Assembly (NCBI RefSeq): GCF_001487145.1
Contig: NZ_LN913016.1
Location: 558,001-622,000, forward strand
Direction of reading: 5' to 3'
From: Anaerococcus rubeinfantis
Lineage (GTDB): Bacteria > Bacillota > Clostridia > Tissierellales > Peptoniphilaceae
Length of the DNA: 64,000 nt
Every line of letters starts with the position of its first letter. Within the stretch, counting starts at the first letter, position 1. The notes under the pieces were generated by a model that had not been told where the DNA came from, did not search any database, and worked only from the letters and a program-made list of their open reading frames with translations. This document shows positions 1 through 8,687 of the stretch, one piece after another. The position numbers and the translations under genes are program-made.

Positions 1-262
1 AGAAATTGGTTTTGAAGGTGAATTGAATGGGACAAGCTGGCCAAGTTATGATGAAAGTAAACTTGAATATGATTCAATCGAGCTTCCTGTTCAAGTAAAC
101 GGAAAAGTTAGGGCTACAATAAAAATTTCAAAAGATGCTGATCAAGAAGATGCAGTAACAAATGCAGAAAATGATCAAAATATACAAAAATATATAGATG
201 GTAAAGATATATTCAAGGTAATATACGTACCAGGAAAAATATTGAATTTACTTGTAAAATAA
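1..262 (+). CDS. leuS: Leucyl-tRNA synthetase, C-terminal end (partial)
   Basis: This is the last ~87 codons of an open frame that enters from before the window; the first in-window codon starts at base 2. The segment carries the conserved C-terminal VNGKVR motif followed by a short alpha/beta tail ending KILNLLVK, as in bacterial class I leucyl-tRNA synthetases, which charge tRNA-Leu in the cytoplasm. The catalytic and editing domains lie outside the window. A strong hairpin terminator follows directly. The TTG at 23 is an internal codon, not a start. The assignment rests only on the C-terminal anticodon-binding region. Confidence 0.85.
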   Translation, partial: EIGFEGELNGTSWPSYDESKLEYDSIELPVQVNGKVRATIKISKDADQEDAVTNAENDQNIQKYIDGKDIFKVIYVPGKILNLLVK

Positions 263-266
263 AAAG

Positions 267-298
267 AAGGCTCTTGCAAATTGTTGCAAGGGCCTTTT
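267..298. terminator. Bidirectional intrinsic terminator between leuS and the convergent gene
   Basis: A 13-bp stem AAGGCTCTTGCAA / TTGCAAGGGCCTT with an ATTG loop is flanked by A-rich and T-rich sequence on both sides. It can therefore end leuS on the plus strand and the convergent gene on the minus strand, whose stop codon it overlaps. Confidence 0.85.
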
Positions 299-1043
299 AA
301 ATATGCTTAGATTTTTGAATTATTGAAATTATTTTTCTAATTTTTTCTGAAGAAGATATTTCTTCAAATGAAATTTTTTCAATTTTTTCAATAATTTCTA
401 TATTATTTTTTGTGAAATTTTTATAGTCAGATCCTGTAATAAAATCAATGAAGAGATTTTTATCGATTTGTTCAACTGAATAAATAAAAATTCCATCTAG
501 ATATTTTGTATTATTAAAATAAACTCCAGAATTTTCAAATTTATCTAAACCATTTATCCAAATAAAATCTTTATCCTTATTTATTTTTAGTCCCAAATCA
601 ATAATTTTATTAAAAATTTTTAAAAAATTATCAGATTCAAAATCTTCATAAAAATTTGAAACTTTTATTTGACCATGAGTTTTTTTGATTTTTAAACTTA
701 CTTGGTCTGTATTATAAAATCTTCTAAAAAGTGACTTAAAAATATAAAAAGTAGTGTTGTAGCTTAAGTTTTTTTCTCTTTTTTCCTTGTCTATGTAAAG
801 CTTAACAGAAGATTTTTTGGGTTTATTTTTTATTGTGTGAACCAAATTTCCATTTATAAACTCAACATCCAAAAGTTCATTTTCAGAAATTTTTGGATTT
901 TCGTCCAACAAATAGGAAGATTTTGGCATAAAAATACTCCTATCTAAAATAATTTTCGTATTCTCATCTTCATATTTTCTTTTTACAATATTTGCACTTA
1001 ATTGATTTATTTGTGGGTGACTAATATATAACAAATCCTTCAT
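297..1043 (-). CDS. AlaX-like protein lacking the zinc ligands (degenerate alanyl-tRNA editing domain)
   Basis: This 248-aa protein has no obvious close family, but its layout follows the AlaX / AlaRS editing fold. Residues ~28-75 read TKIILDRSIFMPKSSYLLDE, then DVEFINGNLVHTI, matching the family pattern T-x-LD-T-x-FYP-GGGQ followed by V-x-x-G-x-(I/V)VH. Further on, SGVYFNNTKYLDGIFIYSVE aligns with the family's CGGTHVxNTxEIGxFKIxxE. Every zinc ligand is replaced: the HxxxH position reads NTTFY and the C/H pair of CGGTH reads N and Y. It is therefore unlikely to deacylate mis-charged tRNA by the usual metal mechanism. It stands alone, convergent with leuS and divergent from comEC. The AlaX relationship is inferred from motif spacing; an unrelated hypothetical protein is the alternative. 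Confidence 0.55.
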   Translation of the reverse strand: MKDLLYISHPQINQLSANIVKRKYEDENTKIILDRSIFMPKSSYLLDENPKISENELLDVEFINGNLVHTIKNKPKKSSVKLYIDKEKREKNLSYNTTFYIFKSLFRRFYNTDQVSLKIKKTHGQIKVSNFYEDFESDNFLKIFNKIIDLGLKINKDKDFIWINGLDKFENSGVYFNNTKYLDGIFIYSVEQIDKNLFIDFITGSDYKNFTKNNIEIIEKIEKISFEEISSSEKIRKIISIIQKSKHI

Positions 1044-1097
1044 AAAATTACCTCTAAATCATTATATCATATGTTATAATAAATTCAGGAGAATCTT

Positions 1098-3272
1098 ATG
1101 AGAAAAAATCTATTTTTTTTACTTATATCATTAATTTCAGGAATTGGAATTTTCACATATTTTGAAGCTTATAATTTTTTGTTTGTGATTATAGGCTTAT
1201 TTGTATGTGGAATTTTTTCTTTCTATAAAAAATCTTCCATTTCTTTTATTTTTTTAGGATTTTCCTTAGGTATTTTTTTGGCATCTTTTTCTTTTTCTTC
1301 TTATAAACTAGATAAGTATGAGAATCAGGATTTAAATTTACTAGTTGTTGATAAAATAAAAAATCAAGATTCTTACACATATTATGTTTTGGCTAAAAAT
1401 GAGAATATAGGAGAGAAGTCTTCTTTTGTTTCTGATAAAAATTTTCAAATCGGGGATAGGATAAGGGCAAATTGTGACATTTCTTGGCCTAATTCTAACA
1501 CCAATCCTTATTTATTTTCTTATAGAAAATACCTACTTTCAAAAAAAATAAAAACTAAACTTGATATAAAATCATATGAAAAACTGGGTCAATCTTCTTC
1601 ACTATTTTTAAAAATTAAAAGAAATTTTAGGGCCTATATTGATAAAGTTTTTGGGGGAAATTTATCCAAAGAGTCTTTTTTGTTTGTAAAATCTGTAATT
1701 CTTTCAGAAAAATATGAAAAGAAAGAAGTACTTTCTAAATTGGGCCTTGTTCATATTTTGGCAATTTCAGGTCTTCACATAGACCTTCTTATGGGTCTTA
1801 TTTTATTTTTGTTAATCAAATCTAATATTTCATATAAAATCGCTTATCCAATCTCTCTTGGACTTTGCCTTTTTTATGGGTATTTGATATCTTTTCCCTT
1901 TTCGGTTATGAGGGTTTTAATAATGTATATCCTATCTTTTTTGGCCTTTTTATTTAAAAAAGGAAAAGATGTGGAGAAAAATTTAATTTTAGCCATGCTA
2001 ATTATTTTACTTATAAATCCCTTCGCGATTTTTAATAGCGGATTTATCTTATCTTTTTTGGCAGGCTTTGCAATTTATGTAATTTATCCAAAACTTGTCA
2101 GAGGAAAAAAGTATTCTTATTTGAAAAAATACATGATTTTCCTTGGAACTTTACAAGTAGCTTTGGCCTTTCATATAATTTATTATTATGGATATATAAA
2201 TTTGCTAAGTTTTTTTGCAAACTTTATACTTGTTCCAGTTTTTACTGTAAGTCTTTACCTAATTTTTGGCCTTATTTTTTTATATCCAATTTTAGGAGGA
2301 TTTTTGTCCATATTTTTTATGGTTTTGGACTTTTTGATAAAGTCAATTTTAGATGTAGGAATATTTTTGAATGCTTTTAAAATTTTTTTAATTGATTTTC
2401 CAAAAGAGTCAATTCTAATTAGTTTTTATTTTTTAATTCTTTTGTTTATTATAGTAAAATTTAAAAATAAAAAGTTAAGGGCGAAAAATTTCTTGGTCTT
2501 ATCAATTTTTATTGTGATCTTTTCAATAATTAGGAATAATAATAAGCCGACTTCATTTCAAATGCTTGATATTGGTCAGGGGGATTTTTTTGTTTTGGAA
2601 GATGGGGGAGATTTTTATTTATTTGATTGTGGGGAAGTTTCTTACAAAAAATATTCTTCTACAGAAAAAATTGCCATCCCTTATTTAAAAGCAAAGGGAG
2701 TTAAAAAAATAAAGGCAGTTTTTATTTCTCATGAAGACCGAGACCATATGGGCGCTTTGGATAAATTAAGTAAGGAATTTGACCTTGGAGTAATAATTTC
2801 AAATAAGTATAATAAAAACTTAGGAAAAAATTATAAATTTTTGGAAATGAAAGAGGGAAATCTTTATAGGGGTAAAAATTTTACAGTCCAATCTTTGGAG
2901 AATTTCTCGGGTGATGAAAATTCAAATTCTATTCCTCTTTTAATTGAAATAAATGGCTTTAAAATTTTAACTATGGGGGATTTGCCTATGGAAAGGGAAG
3001 AAAAAATTGCAAGAGATATTGATATTTTAAAAGTTTCCCACCATGGATCTAAAAATTCAACTTCAAAAAAATTTGTAGAGATAACAAGTCCCAAAGTCGC
3101 CCTAATTTCTGCTGGAAGGAAAAATACATACGGACATCCTTCAAAAGAAGTATTAGAAAATTTGAAAAATACAAAGATTTACAATACTCAGACTGATGGA
3201 TTTTGCCAAATTGATTTTTACAAAAATTCATTTAAAATAAAAAAATATGTGAAAGGAGGATTTTTCAGATGA
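1098..3272 (+). CDS. comEC: ComEC/Rec2-type DNA uptake channel
   Basis: The 724-aa polytopic membrane protein conducts single-stranded DNA across the membrane during natural transformation. It starts with two or three hydrophobic helices, then an OB-fold-like region. The Competence domain has the hallmark LAISGLHIDLL at ~220-230 and a bundle of helices up to ~475. A C-terminal metallo-beta-lactamase-like domain follows, with LDIGQGDFF (~489), FISHEDRDHMGAL (~544) and SHHGSKNS (~647). The three-part architecture and length match full-length ComEC. It overlaps holA by 4 nt (ATGA), a conserved Firmicute pairing. A TATAAT and a GGAG ribosome site precede the ATG. With comF elsewhere in the window it hints at a transformation apparatus, though comEC is also found in strains not known to be competent. 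Confidence 0.93.
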   Translation: MRKNLFFLLISLISGIGIFTYFEAYNFLFVIIGLFVCGIFSFYKKSSISFIFLGFSLGIFLASFSFSSYKLDKYENQDLNLLVVDKIKNQDSYTYYVLAKNENIGEKSSFVSDKNFQIGDRIRANCDISWPNSNTNPYLFSYRKYLLSKKIKTKLDIKSYEKLGQSSSLFLKIKRNFRAYIDKVFGGNLSKESFLFVKSVILSEKYEKKEVLSKLGLVHILAISGLHIDLLMGLILFLLIKSNISYKIAYPISLGLCLFYGYLISFPFSVMRVLIMYILSFLAFLFKKGKDVEKNLILAMLIILLINPFAIFNSGFILSFLAGFAIYVIYPKLVRGKKYSYLKKYMIFLGTLQVALAFHIIYYYGYINLLSFFANFILVPVFTVSLYLIFGLIFLYPILGGFLSIFFMVLDFLIKSILDVGIFLNAFKIFLIDFPKESILISFYFLILLFIIVKFKNKKLRAKNFLVLSIFIVIFSIIRNNNKPTSFQMLDIGQGDFFVLEDGGDFYLFDCGEVSYKKYSSTEKIAIPYLKAKGVKKIKAVFISHEDRDHMGALDKLSKEFDLGVIISNKYNKNLGKNYKFLEMKEGNLYRGKNFTVQSLENFSGDENSNSIPLLIEINGFKILTMGDLPMEREEKIARDIDILKVSHHGSKNSTSKKFVEITSPKVALISAGRKNTYGHPSKEVLENLKNTKIYNTQTDGFCQIDFYKNSFKIKKYVKGGFFR

Positions 3273-4282
3273 ATTATAAGGAATTTATGACTGAGCTTTT
3301 TAATAAAAAAAGTAAGGGAATTTATTTGATTGATTCTAAAGAAGAATATTTAAAAGAAACAATAATAGACCAAGCAAAGGATTTAATATCTTTTCCTGAT
3401 TTTAATTATATTGAAATTAAGGGAAAAAAGAGCCTTGAGGACATAAAAACTGCCATGGATACCTATCCTATAATGGAGGAGAAAAAAGTTCTTATTTGGA
3501 GAAATATTGATCTTTCAAAAAATAATATCAAAGATTATGAAGATCTTTGTAATCTTATTATAAAAGATATGGAAAATATAGGAGATTTTTTGACTTTCAT
3601 AATAATTCCTGAAGAAAGTGTCTTTAAGGGAAAATTTTATAAGGCCATTAAAAAATCTGGTGAGATTGTTGAAATTGATAGGCTAAATAATAATGAGTTA
3701 GTTTCTTTTATTGGAAAAAGATTTGTAAAAAATGGGAAAAAAATAAAGAAATCTTATATAAATGAAATTATTGATAGGTTTTCATATTTAAATAAAAATT
3801 CTCAAATTGATCTTTATGAGGTAATTAATACTGTTGATAAAATTATTGCAAATTCAGATAAAAGCGAGGTTTTACTTGTTGATGTTCATGAACAATTAGA
3901 CCAAGTTTTAGATTTAAATATTTTTAATCTTACAGATTCATTATCAAAAAGGGATACCAAAACTGCCATGAATACATACTTACATATGGCAAAGGATATG
4001 GATGAAATATTTAAAATTTTTTACATGCTTGTTAGGCATATTAGAAATTTACTTGGCATAAAAATTTTATTAAAAGATTCTTATAATGATTCTTTTATAC
4101 AAAAAGCTTTAGGTATTTCAAGTTTTGAGCTTAGAAAAGACAAGGGCTTTATTGGAAATTTTTCTTTGGAAGAATTATTTGAATTTCAAGATTTTCTTTA
4201 TTCTTGTGATTTGAAACAAAAAAGTGAAGATTTTGATATGAATTTACATATGCTTATTTTTATTGAGAAATTTTCTAAATAA
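3269..4282 (+). CDS. holA: DNA polymerase III delta subunit (clamp loader)
   Basis: At 337 aa this matches the usual HolA length. The N-terminal part (KKSKGIYLIDSKEEYLKETI) is the HolA AAA-like fold, followed by DTYPIMEEKKVLIWRNID, the typical delta-subunit segment after the degenerate P-loop. The C-terminal ~120 residues are the helical collar domain with LSKRDTKTAMNTYLHM. Delta opens the beta sliding clamp within the clamp-loader complex. It is translationally coupled to comEC (stop/start overlap) and converges on rpsT, from which a strong two-way hairpin separates it. The comEC-holA-rpsT order is conserved in Firmicutes and supports the call. Confidence 0.92.
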   Translation: MNYKEFMTELFNKKSKGIYLIDSKEEYLKETIIDQAKDLISFPDFNYIEIKGKKSLEDIKTAMDTYPIMEEKKVLIWRNIDLSKNNIKDYEDLCNLIIKDMENIGDFLTFIIIPEESVFKGKFYKAIKKSGEIVEIDRLNNNELVSFIGKRFVKNGKKIKKSYINEIIDRFSYLNKNSQIDLYEVINTVDKIIANSDKSEVLLVDVHEQLDQVLDLNIFNLTDSLSKRDTKTAMNTYLHMAKDMDEIFKIFYMLVRHIRNLLGIKILLKDSYNDSFIQKALGISSFELRKDKGFIGNFSLEELFEFQDFLYSCDLKQKSEDFDMNLHMLIFIEKFSK

Positions 4283-4288
4283 AAAAAA

Positions 4289-4344
4289 TCGACTCATTCT
4301 AATCTTGGCGACTTATCTAAGTCGCAAGTTTGAATGAACCGATT
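4289..4344. terminator. Bidirectional terminator between holA and rpsT
   Basis: A perfect GCGACTTA-TC-TAAGTCGC core sits inside a longer imperfect outer stem (CATTCTAATCTTG pairing with CAAGTTTGAATG). A-runs on the left and right give U-tracts in both transcription directions, suiting the convergent pair. Confidence 0.85.
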
Positions 4345-4349
4345 AAAAA

Positions 4350-4616
4350 TTAAGCGTTTAATGAATTTAATTTTTTAGCTAATCTTGAAGTTGTTCTACT
4401 AGCTTGATTTTTGTGAATTATGTTTTTAGCTGCTGCTTGTTTTACTTTTTTATCAACAGTTTTGAAAAGTTCATTAGCTTTTTCGCTATCATTATTTGCA
4501 ATAGCTTCTTCAAATTTTTTAACGTAAGTTTTTATTTCTGATTTTGCTGATTTATTTCTAGCAGTTTGTTTTCTTGTTACATCAATTCTTTTTATAGCTG
4601 ATTTAATGTTTGCCAT
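4350..4616 (-). CDS. rpsT: 30S ribosomal protein S20
   Basis: This 88-aa, lysine-rich, Cys-free protein begins MANIKSAIKRIDVTRKQTAR and ends in RTTSRLAKKLNSL, both diagnostic for S20, which binds the 5' domain of 16S rRNA early in 30S assembly. A purine-rich ribosome site (GGGGGTG) and a 17-bp-spaced promoter lie upstream on the minus strand. It is a monocistronic unit facing holA. Confidence 0.96.
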   Translation of the reverse strand: MANIKSAIKRIDVTRKQTARNKSAKSEIKTYVKKFEEAIANNDSEKANELFKTVDKKVKQAAAKNIIHKNQASRTTSRLAKKLNSLNA

Positions 4617-4647
4617 TTTTTCACCCCCAATTTATATCGACTGATTT

Positions 4648-4676
4648 ATTTTACCATAAAACTATATTTATTACAA
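4648..4676 (-). promoter_or_regulatory. Promoter of rpsT
   Basis: Reading the minus strand, TTGTAA and TAAAAT are separated by 17 bp, a sigma-A-type arrangement placed ~32 nt upstream of the rpsT start codon. Confidence 0.6.
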
Positions 4677-4705
4677 ATCTTTATAATTATTAAATCTTAA
4701 AATAT

Positions 4706-4734
4706 TTGGAACTTTTGTAAGATTCGTTTATAAT
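4706..4734 (+). promoter_or_regulatory. Promoter of lepB-lepA
   Basis: TTGGAA and TATAAT are separated by 17 bp, with the lepB start codon 22 nt further on behind a GAGAGAGGTG ribosome site. Confidence 0.6.
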
Positions 4735-4756
4735 TATAAAATGAGAGAGGTGTGAT

Positions 4757-5305
4757 ATGACAGAAAAAACTAAAGATTTGGAATTTCTTGATTGGGTAAA
4801 AACTATACTATTTGCATTAATCATTGCATTTTTTATTAAAATTTTTATAATGGATGCTACAAAAGTTGAAGGAAATTCTATGTTAAATACTTTACATAGT
4901 GGCGATATGCTATTTGTTGACAAGGTTTCAAAACATTTTAAGGGCTATAATAGGGCGGATATTGTAATAATTGAAGCTCCCGACCAAGCCGATACTTTAT
5001 ATATAAAAAGAATTGTAGGTATGCCAGGAGATAATATTGAAGTAAAAAATGGCAGTGTATATGTTAATGGTGAAATTTATGAGGAAAATTATATAAATAG
5101 CGAAGAAACTTTAACGACAAATGAAAATTCTTCATGGGAAGTTAAAGATGGGGAATATTTTGTAATGGGAGATAATAGACTTCCAAACGCAAGTAATGAT
5201 TCTAGAAATTTTGGACCAATTTCAGAAGAAAGAATAGTTGGACACGCTTTTTTAAGGTTTTTCCCAATTTATGATATAGGATTTGTAGATAAGGAAAATA
5301 GATAA
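4757..5305 (+). CDS. lepB: Signal peptidase I
   Basis: The 182-aa membrane serine protease cleaves signal peptides from exported proteins. One N-terminal transmembrane helix (~12-32) precedes the catalytic domain. The Ser/Lys dyad is visible as S41 in EGNSM and K84 in [11 protein letters not shown], and the box-E signature appears in MGDNR...SNDSRNFGP. Length and single-helix topology are those of Gram-positive SipS-type enzymes. Its stop codon overlaps the lepA start by one base (TAATG), so the two are co-translated. Confidence 0.95.
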   Translation: MTEKTKDLEFLDWVKTILFALIIAFFIKIFIMDATKVEGNSMLNTLHSGDMLFVDKVSKHFKGYNRADIVIIEAPDQADTLYIKRIVGMPGDNIEVKNGSVYVNGEIYEENYINSEETLTTNENSSWEVKDGEYFVMGDNRLPNASNDSRNFGPISEERIVGHAFLRFFPIYDIGFVDKENR

Positions 5306-7110
5306 TGAATAAAAAAGAAAATATAAGAAATTTTTCGATTATTGCCCACATTGATCATGGAAAATCTACTCTTGCAGATAGACTAATAGAAAAAACTCAG
5401 TCTGTTGCAAAAAGAGAAATAAATGATCAAATGCTCGATAGTATGGAGCTTGAGCAAGAAAGAGGAATTACCATAAAATTAAAATCTGTAAAGTTAAAAT
5501 ATAAGGCCAAAGACGGAAAAATTTATGATTTAAATTTAATTGATACCCCTGGCCATGTTGACTTTACTTATGAAGTTTCAAGATCTTTAAAAGCTTGCGA
5601 AGGTGCGATTTTAGTTGTTGATGCTTCTCAAGGAGTTGAAGCTCAAACTTTGGCAAATACTTATCTTGCACTTGAACAAGATTTGGAAATTTTGCCAGTT
5701 TTAAATAAAATTGATCTTCCAAGTGCAAGAGTTGAAGAAACAAAAGAAGAAATAGAAAATCAAATTGGCCTTGATACAGAAAATATTCCATTAATTTCTG
5801 CCAAAACTGGATTAAATATTGAAGATGTTCTTGAAGATATTATAGAAAATGTTCCAGCCCCAGAAGATCATGATGATAAGCCTTTAAAAGCTTTGATTTT
5901 TGATTCATATTATGATTCCTATAGGGGAGTTATTTGCTATGTTAGAATTTTTGAAGGAAGTGTAAAGGCTGGAGATGAAATTTTGATGATGGCAAGCGGA
6001 AAATCCTACGAAGTAACTGGCGTTGGTTATACTATGAAAAATAGGATTGAAACGAAAGAATTAAAAAGTGGAGATGTAGGATTTATTGAAGCAAGCATTA
6101 AAGATATTAGAAATGCAAGAGTTGGTGATACAATTACCTTAAAAAATAATCCAACACAAAAAGCTCTATCTGGCTACAAAGAAGTTTTGCCTATGGTTTA
6201 TTCTGGAATTTATCCTGCTGAGGGCGAATCATTTAATAAATTAAAAGATTCTTTGGAAAAGCTTCAAGTTAACGATGCATCTTTAGTATTTGAACAAGAA
6301 AATTCTCAAGCCTTGGGCGTTGGACTAAGGTGTGGATTTTTGGGACTTTTGCATATGGATATTATTACTGAAAGACTTGAAAGAGAATATGATTTGGACA
6401 TTATTGCTACAGCTCCTTCAGTAATTTATAGGGTAAAAACAAAAGGCCACGAAGAGCAAAAATTAGAAAATCCTAATGATTTTCCACCACCATCAGAAAT
6501 AGATTATGTAAAAGAACCAATAACAATTTCTGAAATTATGACACCAAAAGAATATATAGGACCAGTAATGGAACTTGCCCAATCAAGAAGGGGCGAGCTA
6601 ATTGATATGTCCTATATGGATGAAAATAGGGTCATAATAAAATATAAAATTCCTTTAAATGAAGTGATTTATAATTTTTTTGATTCTTTAAAATCAAGAT
6701 CAAAAGGATATGCTTCTTTGGATTATGAAGTTGTAGATTATGAAGAAAGTAATTTAATAAAACTTGATATAAAAATCAATGAAGATAAGGTTGACGCTTT
6801 ATCTACAATTGTTCACAAGGATTTTGCCTATCAAAGGGGAAGGTCAATTGTTGAAAAATTAAAAGATCAAATTCCAAGACAACAATTTGCAATTCCAATT
6901 CAAGCTACAATTGATTCAAAAGTTATAGCAAGAGAAACTGTAAGAGCTTTGAGAAAAGATGTAATTGCAAAATGTTACGGTGGAGATATATCAAGAAAGA
7001 AAAAACTTCTAGAAAAACAAAAAGAAGGAAAGAAGAGAATGAGACAATTAGGAAGCGTACAAATTCCACAAGATGCCTTCCTTGCTGTATTGAAATATGA
7101 TGATGAATAA
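5305..7110 (+). CDS. lepA: Elongation factor 4 (LepA), ribosomal back-translocase GTPase
   Basis: The 601-aa translational GTPase shows G1 [14 protein letters not shown], a switch region QERGITIK, G3 [12 protein letters not shown] and G4 NKIDLP. EF-G-like domains II, III and V follow, and the LepA-specific C-terminal domain ends ...[34 protein letters not shown]. It remodels stalled or mistranslocated ribosomes. It is expressed with lepB, with which it overlaps by one base. It normally precedes hemW, as it does here, but a repeat element now fills the gap. Confidence 0.97.
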   Translation: MNKKENIRNFSIIAHIDHGKSTLADRLIEKTQSVAKREINDQMLDSMELEQERGITIKLKSVKLKYKAKDGKIYDLNLIDTPGHVDFTYEVSRSLKACEGAILVVDASQGVEAQTLANTYLALEQDLEILPVLNKIDLPSARVEETKEEIENQIGLDTENIPLISAKTGLNIEDVLEDIIENVPAPEDHDDKPLKALIFDSYYDSYRGVICYVRIFEGSVKAGDEILMMASGKSYEVTGVGYTMKNRIETKELKSGDVGFIEASIKDIRNARVGDTITLKNNPTQKALSGYKEVLPMVYSGIYPAEGESFNKLKDSLEKLQVNDASLVFEQENSQALGVGLRCGFLGLLHMDIITERLEREYDLDIIATAPSVIYRVKTKGHEEQKLENPNDFPPPSEIDYVKEPITISEIMTPKEYIGPVMELAQSRRGELIDMSYMDENRVIIKYKIPLNEVIYNFFDSLKSRSKGYASLDYEVVDYEESNLIKLDIKINEDKVDALSTIVHKDFAYQRGRSIVEKLKDQIPRQQFAIPIQATIDSKVIARETVRALRKDVIAKCYGGDISRKKKLLEKQKEGKKRMRQLGSVQIPQDAFLAVLKYDDE

Positions 7111-7475
7111 AGCTTTTACCTAGCTTCAAACTTAGAAAAACCTTCAAGCACGAATATCTGACTACAAAAATTTTTGATTTCTAAATCAAAAACTTCTAAA
7201 AACCGTAAACTCGCTAACGCGATGACAGATAAATAGCTTAAAATTGTGCCAGTGGCACGATTTTAATATTTATCCCTCTAAATAAAGCGAATAATTAAAA
7301 TATAATTGAAATTAATTTATTTAATGAATTATCATTGCTTTAAATTTTAGAGTCTGATTTTTAACGAATTTTTTAATTTGAAATCAAGTAAATTTTTTCC
7401 GTATGATATTCTTTGCATGAAGGTTTTCTAAATTAATTAAGTGAAGTTAGTAAGGCTTTTTTATTTTTGAAAAAT
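7111..7475. repeat. Terminator-embedded inverted-repeat element B1 (lepA-hemW gap)
   Basis: This gene-free stretch holds one copy of a non-coding element, about 7134-7429. Its ends are inverted (AGAAAAACCTTCAAGCACG against a right end CATGAAGGTTTTCT), and inside the left end it has CGAATATC mirrored by GATATTC on the right. The left inner arm around 7165-7200 pairs with 7360-7400, so the unit folds on itself. A small internal hairpin GTGCC-AGT-GGCAC lies mid-element. The sequences just outside, AAAGC...TTACCTAGCTTCA on the left and GTGAAGTTAGTAAGGCTTT on the right, are complementary and end in a T-run. The element therefore appears to sit in the loop of an older terminator. It is related to copies near 40948 and 47222. 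Confidence 0.65.
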
Positions 7476-7488
7476 TTAAGGAGAAAAT

Positions 7489-8613
7489 ATGGAAAAAATT
7501 GGAATCTATATTCACATTCCTTTTTGTAAGAAAAAATGTTTTTATTGCGATTTTACTGCTTTTCCGAATTTAGAATCTTGGATAAAGCCTTATTTTGAAA
7601 ATTTAAAAAAAGAAATAAAATTATACCAAAAAAATATGGATGTAGAAATTGATTCAATTTATATTGGTGGGGGAACTCCAACTTATGTTGATTTTAAATA
7701 TATTAAAGAGCTTGTAGATTTACTTAAAAAATTTGATTTAAGTCAGGTCAAAGAATTTACGATTGAAGCAAACCCAAATTCTTTGACCTTGGATAAATTA
7801 AAAGCTTACAAAAATTTAGGTATAAATAGGATTTCTCTTGGCGTTCAATCTTTTGATGATGAGGTTTTAAAAAAAATTGGCAGAGACCACAACAAGGAAA
7901 TTGTCCTAAAGGATATAGAAAATATTAGAAAAGCAGGTTTTGATAATCTTTCTTTGGATATGATTTTAAATCTACCAAGTGGAAATTTTGATTCTATAAA
8001 AAAGGATTTAGAAATAATAAAAAAAATAAATCCAGAACATTTATCTTATTATTCTTTAATTCTCGAAAAAGGCTCACATTTTTATAGCCTTTATAAAAAA
8101 GACAAGCTAAAACTTATGGATGATGATTTGGAAAGAGATATTTTTTCTTATATTGAAAATTATTTAGAAGATATTGGCCTAAATAGGTATGAAATTTCTA
8201 ATTTTTCAAAAAAAGGCTTTGAATCCTACCACAATAAAAAATATTGGTCAGAAGGGGGATACCTTGCCTTTGGACTTGGGGCATCAGGATTTTTGTCAAA
8301 TATTAGATATAATAATGTAAAAAATTTTGTAAAATATGAAAAATTAATTAATAAAGGAAAATTTCCAATAGAATTTAGGGAATTTATTTCAAATGAAGAA
8401 AGGGAAAAAGAATATATAATTTTTAAATTAAGAGAAGTAGAAGGGATTAACTTAAAAGAATTTGAAAATATTTTTGGGCATTCTATCTTAGAAAAGTATA
8501 GTGAAATCATTGAAAAATTTTATAATGAGGGATTTTTTGAAATTGATCAAAATTTAAGATTTACCCACAAGGGTTTTGATTTATCAAATGAATTTTATAT
8601 TGAAATAATATAA
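7489..8613 (+). CDS. hemW: HemW-like radical SAM heme chaperone
   Basis: The 374-aa protein starts MEKIGIYIHIPFCKKKC, giving the radical-SAM CxxxCxxC (C-KKK-C-FY-C) close to the N-terminus, then the GGGTPT SAM-binding motif (~63). It lacks the long N-terminal extension of true HemN coproporphyrinogen dehydrogenase, so the heme-chaperone-type HemW (formerly misnamed HemN) is the better call. A C-terminal HemN_C winged region (FREFISNEEREKEYIIFKLR...) is present. It sits between lepA and hrcA, the standard Firmicute neighbourhood. A role in inserting heme or another cofactor into anaerobic enzymes is family knowledge; no other heme genes are in the window. Confidence 0.88.
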   Translation: MEKIGIYIHIPFCKKKCFYCDFTAFPNLESWIKPYFENLKKEIKLYQKNMDVEIDSIYIGGGTPTYVDFKYIKELVDLLKKFDLSQVKEFTIEANPNSLTLDKLKAYKNLGINRISLGVQSFDDEVLKKIGRDHNKEIVLKDIENIRKAGFDNLSLDMILNLPSGNFDSIKKDLEIIKKINPEHLSYYSLILEKGSHFYSLYKKDKLKLMDDDLERDIFSYIENYLEDIGLNRYEISNFSKKGFESYHNKKYWSEGGYLAFGLGASGFLSNIRYNNVKNFVKYEKLINKGKFPIEFREFISNEEREKEYIIFKLREVEGINLKEFENIFGHSILEKYSEIIEKFYNEGFFEIDQNLRFTHKGFDLSNEFYIEII

Positions 8614-8614
8614 C

Positions 8615-8642
8615 TTGCAAAAAGGAAATTACCTAGTATATT
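8615..8642 (+). promoter_or_regulatory. Promoter of hrcA-grpE-dnaK
   Basis: TTGCAA and TATATT are separated by 16 bp, immediately before the CIRCE operator. A TATAAT one step downstream (8642-8647) is an alternative -10. The same TTGCAA plus 16-bp layout recurs before the clpB operon. Confidence 0.5.
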
Positions 8643-8646
8643 ATAA

Positions 8647-8673
8647 TTAGCAGTCAGATAATTGGAGTGCTAA
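8647..8673 (+). promoter_or_regulatory. CIRCE operator (HrcA binding site)
   Basis: TTAGCAGTC, nine bases, then GAGTGCTAA match the CIRCE consensus TTAGCACTC-N9-GAGTGCTAA with one mismatch in the left half. It lies between the promoter and the hrcA ribosome site, so HrcA should repress its own operon and release it on heat stress through GroEL titration. A GTG at 8667 that could be read as a start is inside this operator. Confidence 0.93.
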
Positions 8674-8687
8674 ATGAGGTGAAAATA

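Noticed and set aside
8667-8687. GTG start for hrcA seven codons upstream
   Set aside because: The GTG lies inside the CIRCE operator and has no ribosome site; the ATG at 8688 follows GAGGTG.
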